Below, one piece after another: positions 27,065 through 36,602 of a stretch of 61,138 nt of DNA (within the stretch, counting starts at the first letter, position 1; the number at the start of each line of letters is the position of its first letter). A model generated the notes under the pieces. It searched no databases, had not been told where the DNA came from, and was given only the letters and a program-made list of their open reading frames with translations. The DNA is taken from contig JADHMO010000001.1 in NCBI GenBank assembly GCA_016779995.1, positions 347,411 to 408,548 of the forward strand. The letters run 5' to 3'. The position numbers were made by a program, and so were the translations under genes. Origin of the DNA: Flavobacteriales bacterium. Lineage in GTDB: Bacteria > Bacteroidota > Bacteroidia > Flavobacteriales > UBA7312.

Positions 27065-28043
27065 ATGGTAAAGACTGAAGTTCATCTTTAGCCTCTTTAA
27101 ATTCAGGACTCAATTCCAAAACCATTTCGAAATCATTTCTAGCCAAGTCATTATTACCAACAAACTTATAAGCTAACCCTCTTGAAAAGAAAGCAGAAGC
27201 ATAAGTTCTATTTTGAGAAATTACAAACGAAAAATACTGAATTGCAGATTCATAACTTCCCTCTACTAATGAAATATACCCCAAATTATAATTGGCATCT
27301 TTATTTAACGAATCTCGTCTAAGCATGCCATAATAAGATTGCTTAGCATTATAAAAATCACCTTGATTTTGGCAGTACATACCCAAATTATACCAAGAAC
27401 TTAATAGGCTAGAATCGGCTATAAGTGCATTTTTAAAATAGTATTTAGCAAGGCTATCTCCTTTAAAAGAATAGATAAAAGCTAACTGCTCATAGGATTC
27501 AACATAATTAGGGTTTTGCTCAACAGCAGTCTGAAATTGAGATTGTGCCATTTCAAGGTCTCCCATATCCTTGTAGTTCAAGCCTTTAAAAAAGTAAGCC
27601 TCTGCATCAAAAGGGTACGAAGGTAAATATGTATTTATATCTTTCAACGACTGTGAATAATTCTGAAGAACGTAATACAGCTTTGCCCTTAACAGTAACA
27701 TGGGCGGAAATACGGTGTAGTTATCGGAAATTAAAGCTAAACTCTTTGAAATGTAAATAGGGTTTGATGGATAGAGCTCAAAATACAAATCGGCTAAGTC
27801 GTAACGATAATTTAGGTTCGAAGTGTCTATTGCAAAGAGTTGTTGTTGGTCAATAATAGCTTTTTCAAGCTCACCACTCTCAATAAAACGATTTCTCCTT
27901 TCTATCAACAATGCCGTATCATTGGGCTGCTCCAATAATGCCAAACTTAAGTCAGTAATTGAAGTTGGCTCGTTAGAAGGTGTATTTCTTTCTGAACAAG
28001 AAAAAAGAAAAATTACTGAAAAAAATATGAGCAGCCTAAACAT
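27063..28043 (-). CDS. TPR-repeat lipoprotein
   Basis: Predicted outer-envelope lipoprotein of 326 residues: signal peptide with lipobox (MFRLLIFFSVIFLFSCSE), then about eight tetratricopeptide repeats, seen as recurring helix pairs such as AEAYFFKGLNYKDMGDLEMA, SWYNLGMYCQNQGDFYNA, and SAFFSRGLAYKFVGNNDLA. TPRs are protein-interaction scaffolds; no partner can be named. It lies 19 bp downstream of recA and is probably the end of the bcp-recA transcript, closed by the terminator at 27036-27064. Confidence 0.85.
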   Translation of the reverse strand: MFRLLIFFSVIFLFSCSERNTPSNEPTSITDLSLALLEQPNDTALLIERRNRFIESGELEKAIIDQQQLFAIDTSNLNYRYDLADLYFELYPSNPIYISKSLALISDNYTVFPPMLLLRAKLYYVLQNYSQSLKDINTYLPSYPFDAEAYFFKGLNYKDMGDLEMAQSQFQTAVEQNPNYVESYEQLAFIYSFKGDSLAKYYFKNALIADSSLLSSWYNLGMYCQNQGDFYNAKQSYYGMLRRDSLNKDANYNLGYISLVEGSYESAIQYFSFVISQNRTYASAFFSRGLAYKFVGNNDLARNDFEMVLELSPEFKEAKDELQSLP

Positions 28044-28062
28044 ATCAGCAATTAGCTAATAC

Positions 28063-29061
28063 TTAGTTATTGATATGCTCTTTAATCTTTTCTTCAAGCT
28101 GATCAGACAACTCTGGATTGTCTTCCAAGACAAGTTTAACTGCATCTCTACCCTGACCTAGCTTATCGTCATTATAGCTAAACCAAGAGCCACTTTTCTG
28201 AACGATATCTAAATCTACAGCCTTATCCAATATTTCACCAGATTTTGAAATTCCTTTACCGTACATGATGTCAAACTCGACTAATTTGAATGGAGGAGCT
28301 ACTTTATTTTTAACCACTTTAACTCGTGTTTTATTTCCAATAGCACCATCAGCATCTTTTATAGCAGTACTTTTTCTTACATCTAAACGGATAGAAGCAT
28401 AGAACTTTAAAGCGTTACCACCAGTAGTAGTTTCTGGATTACCAAACATTACACCGATTTTCTCTCGCAGTTGATTGATAAAAATACACGTACATCCTGT
28501 TTTGCTGATTGTTCCCGTTAATTTTCTTAAAGCTTTAGACATCAATCTAGCGTGAAGACCTACGGAAGTATCTCCCATTTCCCCTTCAATTTCACTTTTA
28601 GGAGTAAGAGCTGCCACAGAATCAACAACTAGAATATCAATTGCTCCTGAACGAATTAGGTTGTCAGCTATTTCTAACGCTTGTTCACCATTATCTGGTT
28701 GAGAGATTAGCAAATCATCAATATTAACGCCCAAACTAGCTGCATAAGTTTGGTCAAAAGCATGTTCTGCATCTATAAATGCTGCAATACCACCTTGACG
28801 TTGAGCTTCTGCAATAGCGTGTATAGCTAATGTGGTTTTACCTGAAGATTCAGGTCCATAAATTTCAATGACTCTACCTCGAGGATAACCCCCTATTCCA
28901 AGAGCGATATCCAAACCTAATGAACCTGTAGGTATTGCGTCTATATTTTCGACTGGCTTATCGCCTAAGCGCATTACAGTACCTTTTCCGTAAGACTTTT
29001 CCATCTTATCAAGAGTAAGTTGTAGGGCTTTTAATTTTGCTTCTTTTTGTTTATCACTCAT
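28063..29061 (-). CDS. recA: Recombinase RecA
   Basis: RecA of 332 residues that forms filaments on ssDNA for strand exchange and SOS coprotease action. Walker A is [14 protein letters not shown] (near 65), Walker [11 protein letters not shown], loop L1 [21 protein letters not shown] and L2 [21 protein letters not shown]. The C-terminus is acidic and short. No intein. It is 6 bp downstream of bcp, so the two are co-transcribed; no LexA-like box was recognised. Confidence 0.98.
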   Translation of the reverse strand: MSDKQKEAKLKALQLTLDKMEKSYGKGTVMRLGDKPVENIDAIPTGSLGLDIALGIGGYPRGRVIEIYGPESSGKTTLAIHAIAEAQRQGGIAAFIDAEHAFDQTYAASLGVNIDDLLISQPDNGEQALEIADNLIRSGAIDILVVDSVAALTPKSEIEGEMGDTSVGLHARLMSKALRKLTGTISKTGCTCIFINQLREKIGVMFGNPETTTGGNALKFYASIRLDVRKSTAIKDADGAIGNKTRVKVVKNKVAPPFKLVEFDIMYGKGISKSGEILDKAVDLDIVQKSGSWFSYNDDKLGQGRDAVKLVLEDNPELSDQLEEKIKEHINN

Positions 29062-29067
29062 AGCTGT

Positions 29068-29529
29068 TTACTTATATGTTTCTAAAATTTGTGCTGTATG
29101 TTCTTTAGTCTTTACCTTAGTAAAGATGCGCTCAATATGTCCATTTTCGTCAATAACAAAGGTTGTTCTATGAATACCTTCATACTCCTTCCCCATAAAT
29201 TTTTTAGGCCCCCAAACATCATAAGCCTTAATGACTTCTTTTTTTGTATCAGAAAGCAAATGAAAAGGTAATTCATTCTTGGCAATAAACTTTTGATGTG
29301 AAGAACTATCATCGGCACTCACTCCAAGAACATCATATCCTAAATCTAAAAGTTCGGAATAATTATCTCTCAGGTTACAACTTTCAGCAGTACAACCAGG
29401 AGTGCTATCCTTAGGATAAAAATACAGGATTAACTTCTTGCCTTTGTAAGTGTCTAAAGTTAACAGCCTATCATCTTGATTAAGGACGCTAAAATTTGGA
29501 GCTTTATCACCTTCTTTTAAACTAGTCAT
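29068..29529 (-). CDS. bcp: Thiol peroxidase, Bcp/PrxQ type
   Basis: Thioredoxin-fold peroxiredoxin of 153 residues reducing peroxides with thioredoxin as donor. The ATG at 29529 gives the family start MTSLKEGDKAPNFSVLNQD; the upstream in-frame start adds unrelated hydrophobic residues. The peroxidatic and resolving cysteines form the PrxQ pair in PKDSTPGCTAESCNLRD (C-x4-C). YEGIHRTTFVIDENG is near the C-terminus. It precedes recA by 6 bp, so an oxidative-stress function and DNA repair share a transcript. Confidence 0.94.
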   Translation of the reverse strand: MTSLKEGDKAPNFSVLNQDDRLLTLDTYKGKKLILYFYPKDSTPGCTAESCNLRDNYSELLDLGYDVLGVSADDSSSHQKFIAKNELPFHLLSDTKKEVIKAYDVWGPKKFMGKEYEGIHRTTFVIDENGHIERIFTKVKTKEHTAQILETYK

Positions 29530-29607
29530 TTTTGAATTTTTAAGCTTAACAAAAGAGCAAAAAAAACTCAGAAATAGCAAAATAATAAGACTGCATTTAT
29601 TAACAAA

Positions 29608-30246
29608 TTATCTATTTTTTTGAAAAAAATCACATATTTCTGTGATACCGCATTCTTGACATTTAGGTTTTCTAGCAAGACATACATAACGGCCATGAAG
29701 AATAAGCCAATGATGAGCAATATTAAGTTTGTCTTTAGGAAAATATTTTACCAATTGCTTTTCGGTTTGCAATGGGTTTTTGGCATTCTTACTAAGCCCT
29801 ATTCGCTCTGACACTCTAAACACATGGGTATCTACTGGCATAGTTGGAATATCATATAAAACAGAAGCTACTACATTAGCTGTTTTTCTACCCACACCAG
29901 GTAATAATTGTAGGCTATCAACAGAATCAGGCACCTTACCATCAAAATCATGAATCAGCATATTAGCCATCTTGTGCAAATGCTTTGATTTATTGTTTGG
30001 ATAACTTATTGATCGGATATAATGAAAAATCTCATCTGGCGAAGACAACGCCATAAGCTCAGCGTTAGGAAAAGCAGAAAATAAAGTAGGAGTTACCATA
30101 TTAACACGTTTATCTGTGCATTGCGCAGAAAGAATAACCGCTACCAATAACTCAAATCCATTGTTGTATTGCAGTTCTGTTTCGGCTACAGGCATATGTT
30201 TGTCGAAGTAATGAACAAATAATTCAAAGCGTTGTTTTCTATTCAT
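29608..30246 (-). CDS. nth: Endonuclease III
   Basis: DNA glycosylase/AP lyase of 212 residues for oxidised pyrimidines. It has the helix-hairpin-helix LLPGVGRKTANVV with the catalytic lysine (near 120), the aspartate in PVDTHVFRVSERIG, and a C-terminal [4Fe-4S] cluster, C-x6-C-x2-C-x5-C (CLARKPKCQECGITEIC). The ATG at 30246 is preferred to the in-frame TTG at 30252 because that TTG lies within the -7 promoter box TACCTTTG. Confidence 0.96.
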   Translation of the reverse strand: MNRKQRFELFVHYFDKHMPVAETELQYNNGFELLVAVILSAQCTDKRVNMVTPTLFSAFPNAELMALSSPDEIFHYIRSISYPNNKSKHLHKMANMLIHDFDGKVPDSVDSLQLLPGVGRKTANVVASVLYDIPTMPVDTHVFRVSERIGLSKNAKNPLQTEKQLVKYFPKDKLNIAHHWLILHGRYVCLARKPKCQECGITEICDFFQKNR

Positions 30247-30249
30247 ACC

Positions 30250-30257
30250 CAAAGGTA
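30250..30257 (-). promoter_or_regulatory. Promoter -7 box of nth, giving a leaderless mRNA
   Basis: The minus strand reads TACCTTTG, then GGT, then ATG. Using the ffs offset (4-6 nt after the G), transcription begins at or within 2 nt of the nth ATG. The T-run of the terminator just upstream runs into this box. Confidence 0.55.
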
Positions 30258-30292
30258 AAAAAAAAGCCCTTCTTAATTTCTTAAGAAGGGCT
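30257..30292 (-). terminator. Terminator of the sigma-factor operon
   Basis: Perfect 12-bp stem: AGCCCTTCTTAA (30265-30276) with TTAAGAAGGGCT (30281-30292), 4-nt loop, then nine T on the minus strand. The T-tract is continuous with the nth -7 box. Confidence 0.9.
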
Positions 30293-30311
30293 GGATAAAG
30301 TATGTTATTAA

Positions 30312-30584
30312 CTAATTCAAAACCAAATTAATTCTGTCAATATATTTAGATGGCTTTGATGAAAATCCTCTTGCATAAGACTTAATTTTTGCAAGACTAA
30401 AATTAGATGGTGTCAACAATAATGGTTCAGAATCAAATAGGTTCATTGATGATTTTAATTCATTATAAGCGTCGTATAAATTCGAATCATTAACTAATGC
30501 TTCTTTTAATAAAATCGACTCTTCTGAGGTCATCTCGTTGTACAAAAATCTAATTAAATCATTCTGAGTAAAGGTTTTATACAT
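30312..30584 (-). CDS. Small protein downstream of an ECF sigma factor
   Basis: Unrecognised 90-residue protein, predicted largely helical, with no membrane segment. The N-terminal part (FTQNDLIRFLYNEMTSEESI) resembles the start of short zinc-less anti-sigma-like proteins in Bacteroidota, and it lies 62 bp after the sigma gene with a terminator following, so a regulatory partnership is possible but unproven. The C-terminus (SSKPSKYIDRINLVLN) is basic and hydrophobic. Small conserved proteins of similar size occur next to this sigma gene in related genomes, as far as I recall. Confidence 0.7.
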   Translation of the reverse strand: MYKTFTQNDLIRFLYNEMTSEESILLKEALVNDSNLYDAYNELKSSMNLFDSEPLLLTPSNFSLAKIKSYARGFSSKPSKYIDRINLVLN

Positions 30585-30646
30585 ATGGTAGTTTTTAAAA
30601 TTATACTACCACAACGCAAGACCTTTTCTAAATATTGCACAATCAA

Positions 30647-31243
30647 TTAATTAATTATTAAATCAACATTATTCTCTTCTAATAACTTACGAATATTTAT
30701 TAGTGCATAACGCATTCTTCCTAGAGCTGTATTTATACTAACACCTGTCTTTTCAGCAATTTCTTTAAAGCTTAAATCTTCATAGTGTCGCATAATAAGA
30801 ACTTCCTTCTGTTCATTTGGCAATTCAGCAATAATACGACGTAATAGTTGGGTTTGTTCATCTTCCATCATATCGTACTCTTTAGATTGATTACCATTCC
30901 CAATAACATCAAAAATGTCAAAGTTCTCTAAACTTTTAGATTGTGCTACCTTAGGCATCCTTTTGTTTTGTCTAAAGTAATCGATAACAAGATTGTGAGA
31001 TATACGCATTAACCAAGGTAAAAACTTACCCTCTTCGTTATACTTACCACTATTTAGTGATTTAATGACTTTGAAAAAAGCATCTTGAAAAATATCTTCA
31101 GCAAGTTGGAGGTTTCTTACTTTAGAATTGATAAAAGCCAAAACTCTAGACTGATGTCTATTGACTAACTCGTCAAGAGCAAGTGGGTTACCTTTAATGT
31201 AAGATGAAACTAAATCTTTATCGGAGACTTTGTGTAATAACAT
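30647..31243 (-). CDS. ECF-type RNA polymerase sigma factor
   Basis: Sigma-70 family factor of 198 residues with region 2 (DELVNRHQSRVLAFINSKV, then AEDIFQDAFFKVIKSL) and region 4 (ELPNEQKEVLIMRHYEDLSFKEIAEKTGVS, with HTH). No domain 3 is present, so it is an ECF factor. The ATG at 31243 is preferred over an in-frame TTG at 31252. In Bacteroidota such factors often control envelope functions; the targets here are unknown. It is divergent from uvrA. Confidence 0.93.
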   Translation of the reverse strand: MLLHKVSDKDLVSSYIKGNPLALDELVNRHQSRVLAFINSKVRNLQLAEDIFQDAFFKVIKSLNSGKYNEEGKFLPWLMRISHNLVIDYFRQNKRMPKVAQSKSLENFDIFDVIGNGNQSKEYDMMEDEQTQLLRRIIAELPNEQKEVLIMRHYEDLSFKEIAEKTGVSINTALGRMRYALINIRKLLEENNVDLIIN

Positions 31244-31392
31244 ATCTAACAATTTTAAATTAATACTAATTAAAAAGTAGATATGTATCTATAGGCAAAT
31301 GATTAAAATTACACTTTGAAAAACCAATTCGTTTGGTCTTTTCTTGCTTCAAATATAAATGACTTTTTGTAAAATTCCAAATGATAAAACCG

Positions 31393-31400
31393 TAAATTTG
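31393..31400 (+). promoter_or_regulatory. Candidate -7 box of uvrA
   Basis: TAAATTTG matches TAnnTTTG. Predicted start is near 31405, a leader of about 39 nt before the GTG at 31444. A TTTG at 31366-31369 lies 23 bp upstream, slightly far for a -33 element. Confidence 0.5.
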
Positions 31401-31443
31401 CAAACTTCGAAAGAAACAAAAACTAATAACGCCTTTAATTCAA

Positions 31444-34236
31444 GTGCAAAAAGACAATCAAAAATACATCACTATATCGGGAGCAAGAATGCACAATCTC
31501 AAAAATATTGATGTATCCATTCCTAAAAGAAAGCTTATTGTTATTACTGGTGTTTCAGGCTCAGGAAAATCTTCACTAGCTTTCGATACTTTATTTGCAG
31601 AAGGACAAAGAAGGTATATCGAAAGTCTATCATCCTATGCTAGACAGTTCCTTGGAAAACTACAAAAACCAGATGTCGATAAAATTACTGGCATATCTCC
31701 TGCTATTGCCATTGAACAAAAGGTAAATACCCAAAACCCAAGATCTACAGTTGGCACATCTACAGAAATCTATGACTATTTAAAACTATTATTTGCTAGA
31801 ATAGGAAAAACTATCTCTCCTATTTCTGAAAAAGAAGTCAAAAAACATCAAGTAAGCGATGTAGTAGATTACGTAAGTCAACAAGAGCTTAATGATAAAA
31901 TTTTAGTCTTATTCAAACTTAATCTTTCTAACAGTTCAATAGAAGACAGCTTGAAGAAATTAGGCTTAAAAGGATTTTCTAGAATAAAAGTAGATTCTGA
32001 AATTATACGATTGGATAGTATTACGAACTACTCAGAAATAGATGCGTCTAAGACTGTTTATGTAGTCATTGACAGACTTGTTGTAAATCTAGATAACGAT
32101 AATTTAAATCGATTAGCTGATAGTGTTCAAATCGCTTTTTTTGAAGGTAACGGAGAGTGTGCCATTGAGGTTGTTGGTAAAAAAATTAAAGAATTTTCTA
32201 ATCGTTTTGAGTTAGACGGCATTTCTTTTGAAACCCCATCAGAACATTTATTTAGCTTTAACAACCCCTATGGCGCTTGTAAAATGTGTGAAGGTTTTGG
32301 CTCTGTTTTGGGTATTGATGAAGACAAAGTCATTCCTAATAAATCAATTTCTATATACGAAGGTGCTATCAATTGTTGGAATGGTGAAAAACTTAGCCGC
32401 TGGAAAGAACGCTTCATACTTAATGCTGCTAAATATGACTTCCCCATTCATCGCCCCTACAACGAACTCCAAGATGATGAAAAAAAGATTGTCTGGAATG
32501 GTGCTAAGGGTCTTAAAGGTATCCGTCAATTCTTTCAATTGTTAGAAAAAGAAAATTATAAAGTTCAAAACCGTGTGCTAATTGCTAGATACAGAGGTAA
32601 AAATACTTGTCCTGAGTGCAATGGAACTAGACTAAGAAAAGAAGCTTTATATGTACAAGTAGGTAAGAAAACTATCAATGACATTGTTCATTTACCTATT
32701 AGTCAATTACTTAATGTAATAAGCTCAATCAAGCTATCAGACACAGAAATGGTAATAGCAGAACGTCTTATAAAAGAAATTAAAAATAGAGTGCAATTTT
32801 TAGATAATGTGGGGCTAGGCTATTTAACATTAAACCGTCTATCTTCTACCCTTTCAGGCGGAGAATCGCAACGTATTAACTTAGCTACTTCATTGGCTAG
32901 TAGTTTAGTAGGATCCTTGTATATCCTTGATGAACCTAGCATAGGGTTACATTCAAAGGACACTCAGAAATTAATTAGCATTTTACATTCGCTAAAGGAA
33001 TTGGGAAATACTGTTGTAGTGGTCGAGCACGATGAAGAAATAATGATGGCAGCAGATGAAATTATAGACATCGGTCCGCTGGCAGGTAAAAATGGTGGAA
33101 ACGTTATTTACCAAGGAAAACTCAATGACATAGGCAATCATTCCGAAAGTCTTACCGCCAAATACTTAACTAATACTGAACGCATCGAAGTCCCTACTCA
33201 TCGTAGAAAGGTAAATTATTCAGTATCCATCAATGGAGCAAGAGAAAACAACCTAAAAAATATTTCGGCAACATTTCCTCTAGAGTGCTTGACGGTAGTT
33301 TCAGGTGTAAGTGGCTCAGGTAAAAGTTCATTAGTCAAACAAATATTATTCCCTGCTATTCAAAAAAGCATTCAAGGCTATACCTCTAAAATTGGAGCTC
33401 ATGATAGTGTAGATGGTGATTTGAAACGCATTCAACATATTGAATTTATCAACCAAAACCCCATAGGTCGCTCATCTAGATCTAACCCAGTAACCTACCT
33501 CAAAGCTTATGATGAAATAAGAAATTTGTTTGCAAGGCAAGAACTATCTAAAACAAGAGGCTATAAAAGCGGACATTTTTCGTTTAATGTCTCTGGTGGA
33601 AGATGTGAAGTTTGTGAAGGAGAAGGTGAAATTACTATTGAAATGCAGTTTATGGCAGACGTGCACTTAGAGTGCGAAAGTTGTAAAGGACAACGTTTTA
33701 AAAACGAAACTTTAGACATTAAATTTGCTGACAAAAATATTTCAGAAATTCTTAAAATGACTATTGACGAAGCCATTAGCTTTTTTGAGGAAAATGATAA
33801 CTCGAAGATTGTCTCTAAACTGTTACCTCTACAACAAGTCGGTCTAGGCTACATTCAATTGGGGCAATCATCAAATACACTCAGTGGCGGTGAAGCTCAA
33901 CGAATAAAACTTGCTTTCTTTTTAAGCAAAGGACATAAATCAGAAAAAACTATGTTCATTTTTGATGAACCTACAACTGGCCTACACTTTCACGATATCA
34001 AAAAACTTCTGAATTCCTTTAACGCTCTGATTGAAAATGGTCATACTATCATTTGTGTAGAACACAATTCGGACGTTATAAAATGTGCAGATTGGCTCAT
34101 TGACTTAGGACCTGAAGGCGGAGAAAATGGTGGGGATTTATTGTTTCAAGGGATACCAGAAGACTTAATTAAAAACAAAGCATCTTATACCGCTCATTTT
34201 TTGAAAGAGAAATTACTTTCTTGTGTCCAAAAATGA
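31444..34236 (+). CDS. uvrA: Excinuclease ABC subunit A
   Basis: DNA-damage sensor of nucleotide excision repair, 930 residues, full length. Two ABC ATPase halves are present: Walker [10 protein letters not shown] occurs near residues 34 and 623, and signatures [12 protein letters not shown] and [12 protein letters not shown] occur near 475 and 815. CxxC zinc modules are seen ([28 protein letters not shown]). The start is GTG at 31444, giving [20 protein letters not shown], with no better ATG. The 3' end overlaps the opposed ruvX by 24 bp. Confidence 0.97.
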   Translation: MQKDNQKYITISGARMHNLKNIDVSIPKRKLIVITGVSGSGKSSLAFDTLFAEGQRRYIESLSSYARQFLGKLQKPDVDKITGISPAIAIEQKVNTQNPRSTVGTSTEIYDYLKLLFARIGKTISPISEKEVKKHQVSDVVDYVSQQELNDKILVLFKLNLSNSSIEDSLKKLGLKGFSRIKVDSEIIRLDSITNYSEIDASKTVYVVIDRLVVNLDNDNLNRLADSVQIAFFEGNGECAIEVVGKKIKEFSNRFELDGISFETPSEHLFSFNNPYGACKMCEGFGSVLGIDEDKVIPNKSISIYEGAINCWNGEKLSRWKERFILNAAKYDFPIHRPYNELQDDEKKIVWNGAKGLKGIRQFFQLLEKENYKVQNRVLIARYRGKNTCPECNGTRLRKEALYVQVGKKTINDIVHLPISQLLNVISSIKLSDTEMVIAERLIKEIKNRVQFLDNVGLGYLTLNRLSSTLSGGESQRINLATSLASSLVGSLYILDEPSIGLHSKDTQKLISILHSLKELGNTVVVVEHDEEIMMAADEIIDIGPLAGKNGGNVIYQGKLNDIGNHSESLTAKYLTNTERIEVPTHRRKVNYSVSINGARENNLKNISATFPLECLTVVSGVSGSGKSSLVKQILFPAIQKSIQGYTSKIGAHDSVDGDLKRIQHIEFINQNPIGRSSRSNPVTYLKAYDEIRNLFARQELSKTRGYKSGHFSFNVSGGRCEVCEGEGEITIEMQFMADVHLECESCKGQRFKNETLDIKFADKNISEILKMTIDEAISFFEENDNSKIVSKLLPLQQVGLGYIQLGQSSNTLSGGEAQRIKLAFFLSKGHKSEKTMFIFDEPTTGLHFHDIKKLLNSFNALIENGHTIICVEHNSDVIKCADWLIDLGPEGGENGGDLLFQGIPEDLIKNKASYTAHFLKEKLLSCVQK

Positions 34237-34626
34237 TTGAAGAATAAGCGTTGCACTTATTTTATCAATCAAAGCCTTATCCCTTCTTTTTTGTTGTTTT
34301 AGACCAGCATCTATCATCGTTTGAAAAGCTATTTTAGAAGTAAAACGCTCGTCAACTCTTTCTATTCTAACCTTTGGAAAAGCTTCCTTTAATCGTAAGA
34401 CAAAAGGCTCAATAAACCGAGCACTTTCAGACGGCGTATTATCTAAGTTTTTAGCTAAGCCTACCACAAAGCATTCTACGTCTTCTTTGGATAAATAATC
34501 TTTTAAAAAAGACATCACTTCCTTAGAATTTAGAGTGGTTAAGGCAGAAGCAATGATTTGTTCATTATCGGTTACTGCAATACCAACTCTTTTTTGACCA
34601 TAGTCTATTGCTAACAATCTTGACAT
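34213..34626 (-). CDS. ruvX: Putative pre-16S rRNA nuclease / Holliday junction resolvase-like YqgF
   Basis: RNase H-fold protein of 137 residues. The ATG at 34626 gives [20 protein letters not shown], the family start with the first catalytic aspartate; the earlier in-frame start lies before the promoter box and is rejected. [15 protein letters not shown] (near 60), VDERFTS (near 95) and [13 protein letters not shown] follow. Family members mature 16S rRNA 5' ends; a resolvase role was suggested earlier. Divergent from dapD with 36 bp between the start codons. Confidence 0.94.
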   Translation of the reverse strand: MSRLLAIDYGQKRVGIAVTDNEQIIASALTTLNSKEVMSFLKDYLSKEDVECFVVGLAKNLDNTPSESARFIEPFVLRLKEAFPKVRIERVDERFTSKIAFQTMIDAGLKQQKRRDKALIDKISATLILQSFLDTRK

Positions 34627-34630
34627 AGTG

Positions 34631-34638
34631 CAAAAATA
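34631..34638 (-). promoter_or_regulatory. Promoter -7 box of ruvX
   Basis: The minus strand reads TATTTTTG, CACT, ATG. The final G is 5 nt before the A of the ruvX ATG (34626), so the mRNA should start at the start codon. Confidence 0.5.
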
Positions 34639-34649
34639 AAGCATTTAAC

Positions 34650-34657
34650 TATCTTTG
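34650..34657 (+). promoter_or_regulatory. Promoter -7 box of dapD
   Basis: TATCTTTG, CTCTT, ATG: the box ends 6 nt before the dapD ATG at 34663, giving a leaderless or 1-2-nt leader mRNA. It is back to back with the ruvX box, 11 bp apart. Confidence 0.5.
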
Positions 34658-34662
34658 CTCTT

Positions 34663-35481
34663 ATGATTGAACAACAAAAATTAATAATCGAACAAGCTTG
34701 GGATAATCGTGAACTTTTAAACGATAGCAAAACTCAAGAAAGTATTCGTTACGTCATCGAAGAATTAGACAAAGGACGTCTTCGTGTTTCAGAGCCTGTT
34801 GAAGGAAAATGGATAGTCCATGAATGGATTAAGAAAGCAGTAATATTATATTTCCCCATTCAAAAAATGGAAACCTTGGAGGCTGGACCTATGGAATTTC
34901 ATGACAAGATGAAATTAAAAAGCAATTATGCTGATTTAGGTGTTCGTGTTGTTCCTCATGCTGTAGCTAGATATGGTGCTTTTTTAGCTAAGGGAGTTAT
35001 TATGATGCCTTCCTATGTAAATATTGGTGCCTATGTAGATAGCGGCACTATGGTAGACACTTGGGCTACCGTAGGCTCTTGTGCTCAGATAGGTAAGAAT
35101 GTTCACCTTAGTGGTGGTGTTGGTATCGGTGGGGTTTTAGAACCCTTACAAGCCTCACCAGTTATAATAGAAGATAGCGCATTCATTGGCTCACGATGCA
35201 TTGTTGTTGAAGGGGTTAAAGTAGAAAAAGAAGCCGTTTTAGGAGCAAATGTTGTTTTGACCGCCTCTACAAAAATCATTGATGTTACTGGAGAGCAACC
35301 CATAGAATATAAAGGCATAGTACCTGAAAGATCTGTTGTTATTCCTGGAACATATCCCAAAGCATTTCAGGCAGGTGAATATGGTGTCCCTTGTGCCTTA
35401 ATCATTGGAAAACGCAAAGAAAGTACCGATAAAAAAACCTCTCTCAACGATGCTTTGAGAGAATACAAGGTAGCCGTATAA
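34663..35481 (+). CDS. dapD: 2,3,4,5-tetrahydropyridine-2,6-dicarboxylate N-succinyltransferase
   Basis: Left-handed beta-helix acyltransferase of the succinylase branch of diaminopimelate/lysine synthesis, 272 residues. The N-terminal helical domain is followed by hexapeptide repeats (AFLAKGVIMMPSYVNIGAYV, MVDTWATVGSCAQIGKNVHL, then GGVGIGGVLEP). It starts a run with GT4, tsaC-like, cca, a pRiA4b-like gene and miaA. The GT4 ATG overlaps its final base. Confidence 0.96.
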   Translation: MIEQQKLIIEQAWDNRELLNDSKTQESIRYVIEELDKGRLRVSEPVEGKWIVHEWIKKAVILYFPIQKMETLEAGPMEFHDKMKLKSNYADLGVRVVPHAVARYGAFLAKGVIMMPSYVNIGAYVDSGTMVDTWATVGSCAQIGKNVHLSGGVGIGGVLEPLQASPVIIEDSAFIGSRCIVVEGVKVEKEAVLGANVVLTASTKIIDVTGEQPIEYKGIVPERSVVIPGTYPKAFQAGEYGVPCALIIGKRKESTDKKTSLNDALREYKVAV

Positions 35482-36602
35482 TGAAAGTAGGTTTTGACGC
35501 TAAAAGAGCCTTTTTCAACAACACTGGATTAGGCAATTACTCTAGAGATACTATTCGTATTCTCGGACAATATTTTAGCAATAACGAGTACCACCTTTAC
35601 ACTCCAAAAGAAATAAAGAACGAGCGTTTATCATTTTTAGAAGATAAAAAACAGTACTACACCCATTCGCCAAAAGCTTGGTTTGATAGAATGTTCAGTT
35701 CTGTATGGCGTACCATAAAATTAAAAAACGATTTAGTCAAAGATGGCATTAGCCACTTTCACGGACTAAGCCACGAATTGCCCTATGGCATACAAAATAC
35801 CAACATTAAAACAGTAGTCAGCATTCACGACTTAATAGCTATTCGTTGCCCTCAGTACTTTAAAAAAGCGGACCGTATTTCCTATGTCAAAAAAAGTCAA
35901 TACGCCTGTCAAATTGCTGATAAAATCATTGCCGTAAGTCAGCAAACTAAAGAAGATATAATTCGTTTTTTTAACATTGAAGAAGATAAGATTGAGGTTA
36001 TTTACCAAGGTTGCAATAAAGTCTTTCAAGAAGAACAAAATGCAGATTTTAAAGCCAGTGTTAGCACAAAACATCAACTACCAAAAAAATACCTTTTGTA
36101 TGTAGGCACTATTGAAGAACGTAAAAACCTATACAATCTTCTTAGGTGCTTAAAAGAATTACCAGACCACCAACTTGTAGTTATTGGCAATGGCAAAGCA
36201 TACAAAAACAAATGCCTAGATTTTATTAATGAAAATAAAATGAACGATAGGATTAAGATATTAAGCGATTTATCATTAAAAGAAATGGCGGCTATATATC
36301 AGCAGGCCGATATAATGATTTACCCCTCATTTTTTGAGGGTTTTGGCATACCTATTTTAGAATCTCTTTTTTGTGGTGTTCCCGTCATTACCTCACAAGG
36401 CGGTTGTTTTGCTGAGCCAGGCGGAAAATACAGCTCTTACATTAACCCCAACGATATTAAGCAAATGAAAAGTGAAATATTAGATATAAGCACTAACATT
36501 TCTAGAAGAGAGAAAATGATAGAAGAAGGAAAAAAACACGCTCAAAACTTTACCGATGATAAAATTGCAGAGCGACTTATGAATTTATATCAAAACATTT
36601 GA
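35481..36602 (+). CDS. Glycosyltransferase family 4
   Basis: GT-B glycosyltransferase of 373 residues. The N-terminus KVGFDAKRAFFNNTGLGNYS and the SIHDLIAIRCPQYF segment resemble mannosyltransferase-like family 4 members. The C-domain has YVGTIEERKNLYNLLRCL and the E-x7-E motif in PSFFEGFGIPILESLFCGVP. The acceptor is unknown. It overlaps dapD by 1 bp and the next gene by 1 bp (TGATG), so it is translationally coupled to both. Confidence 0.9.
   Translation: MKVGFDAKRAFFNNTGLGNYSRDTIRILGQYFSNNEYHLYTPKEIKNERLSFLEDKKQYYTHSPKAWFDRMFSSVWRTIKLKNDLVKDGISHFHGLSHELPYGIQNTNIKTVVSIHDLIAIRCPQYFKKADRISYVKKSQYACQIADKIIAVSQQTKEDIIRFFNIEEDKIEVIYQGCNKVFQEEQNADFKASVSTKHQLPKKYLLYVGTIEERKNLYNLLRCLKELPDHQLVVIGNGKAYKNKCLDFINENKMNDRIKILSDLSLKEMAAIYQQADIMIYPSFFEGFGIPILESLFCGVPVITSQGGCFAEPGGKYSSYINPNDIKQMKSEILDISTNISRREKMIEEGKKHAQNFTDDKIAERLMNLYQNI

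Noticed and set aside
27820-27870. tRNA-like TTCGAAG segment in the TPR gene
   Set aside because: No acceptor or anticodon stems can be built, and it lies within a coding region.
33561-33776. Minus-strand open frame inside uvrA (and many similar shadows elsewhere)
   Set aside because: It overlaps fully a well-supported gene and shows no domain or start signal.
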